From Bifidobacterium breve (GTDB lineage: Bacteria; Actinomycetota; Acidimicrobiia; Acidimicrobiales; Acidimicrobilacustridaceae): a stretch of DNA of 37,283 nt. Numbering within the stretch: position 1 is the first letter of the stretch; each line of letters opens with the position of its first letter. The position numbers and the translations under genes are program-made. Positions 35,768 through 37,283 of this stretch are shown here, in pieces. The notes beneath the pieces are model-generated. The model worked only from the letters and a program-made list of their open reading frames with translations, was not told the DNA's origin and did no database searches. Location of the stretch: the NCBI GenBank assembly GCA_945878645.1, contig CAMCTW010000005.1:1-37283 (forward strand), read 5' to 3'.

Positions 35768-36565
35768 TTACGACTTGCTACCGGTTGGTGTCGTCCAATT
35801 CGGCTGAATGGTGAGCTTGCCGGCTGGATCAAAGAGCAGCTTTCCTTCAGGCGTAATGAGTTCGCCGGCAGCATCGAGCATGGGCTTGCCATCGGCGTAG
35901 GTGATGTTGCCTGCTGCATCGACTGCGGTCTTGCCACCCGAAAGTGTTTCCCATTCATAGCGAATAACGGCGAGCAATTCGGACTGGCTGAGGGACTTGT
36001 CGAAGTTCGGCATCGGATTGCCGTTGTAACTCATCGTCTTGTGCTGTCCACCTGCACGAGCCGGATCGCCATAGGGCGTGCCCGCGGGCCCGGTGCCATT
36101 CGAACCAATCCAGACAAACTCGAGTTGTCCGATGATGTCGGGGAAGGTGGCGACTAGGGCGCCGTCGGTCATCACACGTCCGACGCCACCGCCACCTCCA
36201 GCACCGTGACAGCCGGCGCAATTGGTGGCGAAGATCGCTTGACCTGTTGCAAGTTGTGATGGCTCACCATTTGACGAAGGCGAAAGGCCTCCGATGTAAA
36301 TGACGGCCCACAGCGGCAGAAAAGCAAGCACGGGCATGGCCCAGTAGGGGATCTTCTTCCGCTTGAGCGCAGCTTCGACATACGGCGGAACTGGTTCCGG
36401 CGCGGCCGCAGGGACAACGGCGGCAGGCGCAGCGGCCGCAGTGGCCTTCTCGATCGGGGCACTTTGGGCAGCAGGCGCGGCCTCGGTCGCGTCGGGGGAT
36501 CCACCGTCGAGCGATGTCCGACGGTCTTTAGAGCGCTTGAGCAGGTGCTCGGGTACTTCGGTCAC
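35768..36565 (-). CDS. Membrane-anchored monohaem cytochrome c
   Basis: CAGCHGAGGGGG haem-binding motif, TM segment IPYWAMPVLAFLPLWAVIYI, Ala/Pro-rich N-terminus, distal Met in NPMPNFDKSLSQSEL. GGAGG before the GTG start. Confidence 0.88.
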   Translation of the reverse strand: MTEVPEHLLKRSKDRRTSLDGGSPDATEAAPAAQSAPIEKATAAAAPAAVVPAAAPEPVPPYVEAALKRKKIPYWAMPVLAFLPLWAVIYIGGLSPSSNGEPSQLATGQAIFATNCAGCHGAGGGGGVGRVMTDGALVATFPDIIGQLEFVWIGSNGTGPAGTPYGDPARAGGQHKTMSYNGNPMPNFDKSLSQSELLAVIRYEWETLSGGKTAVDAAGNITYADGKPMLDAAGELITPEGKLLFDPAGKLTIQPNWTTPTGSKS

Positions 36566-36863
36566 GGTTCCTCCGAAGCGGACGGGGAGTTATGGGAGCA
36601 GTGATCTTGGCGGGTTCGCCGGCGAAGCCGACGGACACCTGCCGTAAGGAGTCAAACCTAGACGACGCGGAGAGCGCGGAGCCAAGTATGGGCTCTCGAA
36701 TCTCGGTGTCTCGCAAAAATCTGTCCGGTGAAATGTCACCCCCTTGAATGTCTCAACTCCCCCGCGGCGGTGCTAGACAAGTGGGGCGCCATACGGCATG
36801 TTCGGCATGGCAGAGTTACGTCCAGACCATTTGTGCAAACGTTCACGAGGGAGGCCAACCCGG

Positions 36864-37283
36864 GTGGTTGCGTTCATCGCATCGGTAATTGTGACGGTCC
36901 TCTTGACCGCACTTGTTATTCCGATGGCCAAGCGACGTCCAGTAGGTACACCGCTCACATGGGGTGAGGCAATGGTCGCCTCTGTGTATGCGTTTTTCCT
37001 TATGTTTTGGGCCTATGGGCTCGTCCCTCATCTGTTTCTCACGTGGACGGACAATGAACTGGGGTGGCGTCCCGACAAACTTCTTTTTGGTCCCGGATCG
37101 ATCCTCAAGCCTCAGACTCTCGGGGGCTGGAGCCCAATCACGATCACCTATCAGACCCTTCGCGATATCGCGGCAGTCTTGATCTATGTCGTCTTGCTTG
37201 GTGCGCAGATCGCCCTCTGGGTCTGGTGGCAGAACCGGGGCAAGCGAGCCGCTGCAGCCGAATCGGCGCAGGCAACCGCAACC
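36864..37283 (+). CDS. Partial membrane protein of unknown function (runs off the window); possibly respiratory-complex-associated
   Basis: GGGAGG then GTG at 36864, open to the window end: VVAFIASVIVTVLLTALVIPMAKRRPVGTPLTWGEAMVASVYAFFLMFWAYGLVPHLFLTWTDNELGWRPDKLLFGPGSILKPQTLGGWSPITITYQTLRDIAAVLIYVVLLGAQIALWVWWQNRGKRAAAAES. Confidence 0.6.
   Translation, partial: MVAFIASVIVTVLLTALVIPMAKRRPVGTPLTWGEAMVASVYAFFLMFWAYGLVPHLFLTWTDNELGWRPDKLLFGPGSILKPQTLGGWSPITITYQTLRDIAAVLIYVVLLGAQIALWVWWQNRGKRAAAAESAQATAT

Noticed and set aside
36615-36626. Palindrome TTCGCCGGCGAA upstream of the cytochrome c gene
   Set aside because: GC-rich 12-mer palindrome of common composition in this genome; no family assignment possible.
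1-37283. CRISPR arrays, IS elements, prophage, tRNA/rRNA genes
   Set aside because: No regularly spaced long repeats, transposase or phage motifs, or recognisable tRNA/rRNA sequence were seen by eye. tRNAscan-SE and CRISPR finders were not run.

Overview
Ordinary-looking chromosomal DNA from an actinobacterium. A WhiB regulator, a HelD-type helicase, an F420/FMN PPOX protein and a coproporphyrin-type haem gene set fit Actinomycetota; Acidimicrobiia is my guess, not shown. The window is densely coding, with about 33 supported CDSs, many joined by 4-bp ATGA overlaps. It contains: PIG-L deacetylase and two GT4 glycosyltransferases; PAP2 and PQQ-type sugar dehydrogenase; TesB; GH1; a GtrA / methyltransferase / alpha-toroid / methyltransferase / GT4 block; Lnt; a metal ABC substrate-binding protein and permease with no ATPase; a PCuAC-like protein; NlpC/P60; hemE-hemH-hemY; helD; a DtxR/MntR regulator; a MacB-like exporter; 1-Cys peroxiredoxin; Ppa; a divergent ELFV-dehydrogenase-like protein; photolyase; whiB; cobA-hemD, hemB, hemL; and a membrane cytochrome c. 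I saw no rRNA, tRNA, CRISPR array, transposon or phage. The most interesting signals are: (1) a decayed pstC remnant with an in-frame TGA; (2) three proteins that keep their fold signature but lack signature functional residues (ELFV dehydrogenase-like, Lnt Cys to Ser, PCuAC without ligands); (3) a translationally coupled GT4/methyltransferase/toroid operon that may make an uncharacterised glycoconjugate; (4) helically phased GATCGSC repeats upstream of cobA-hemD; (5) a recurring TANNNT hexamer 6 nt before start codons, predicting leaderless mRNAs; (6) a 19-bp Zur/Fur-like palindrome at the metal transporter; (7) three 15-aa repeats at the cytochrome c C-terminus. All calls come from reading motifs by eye; no database search was run.
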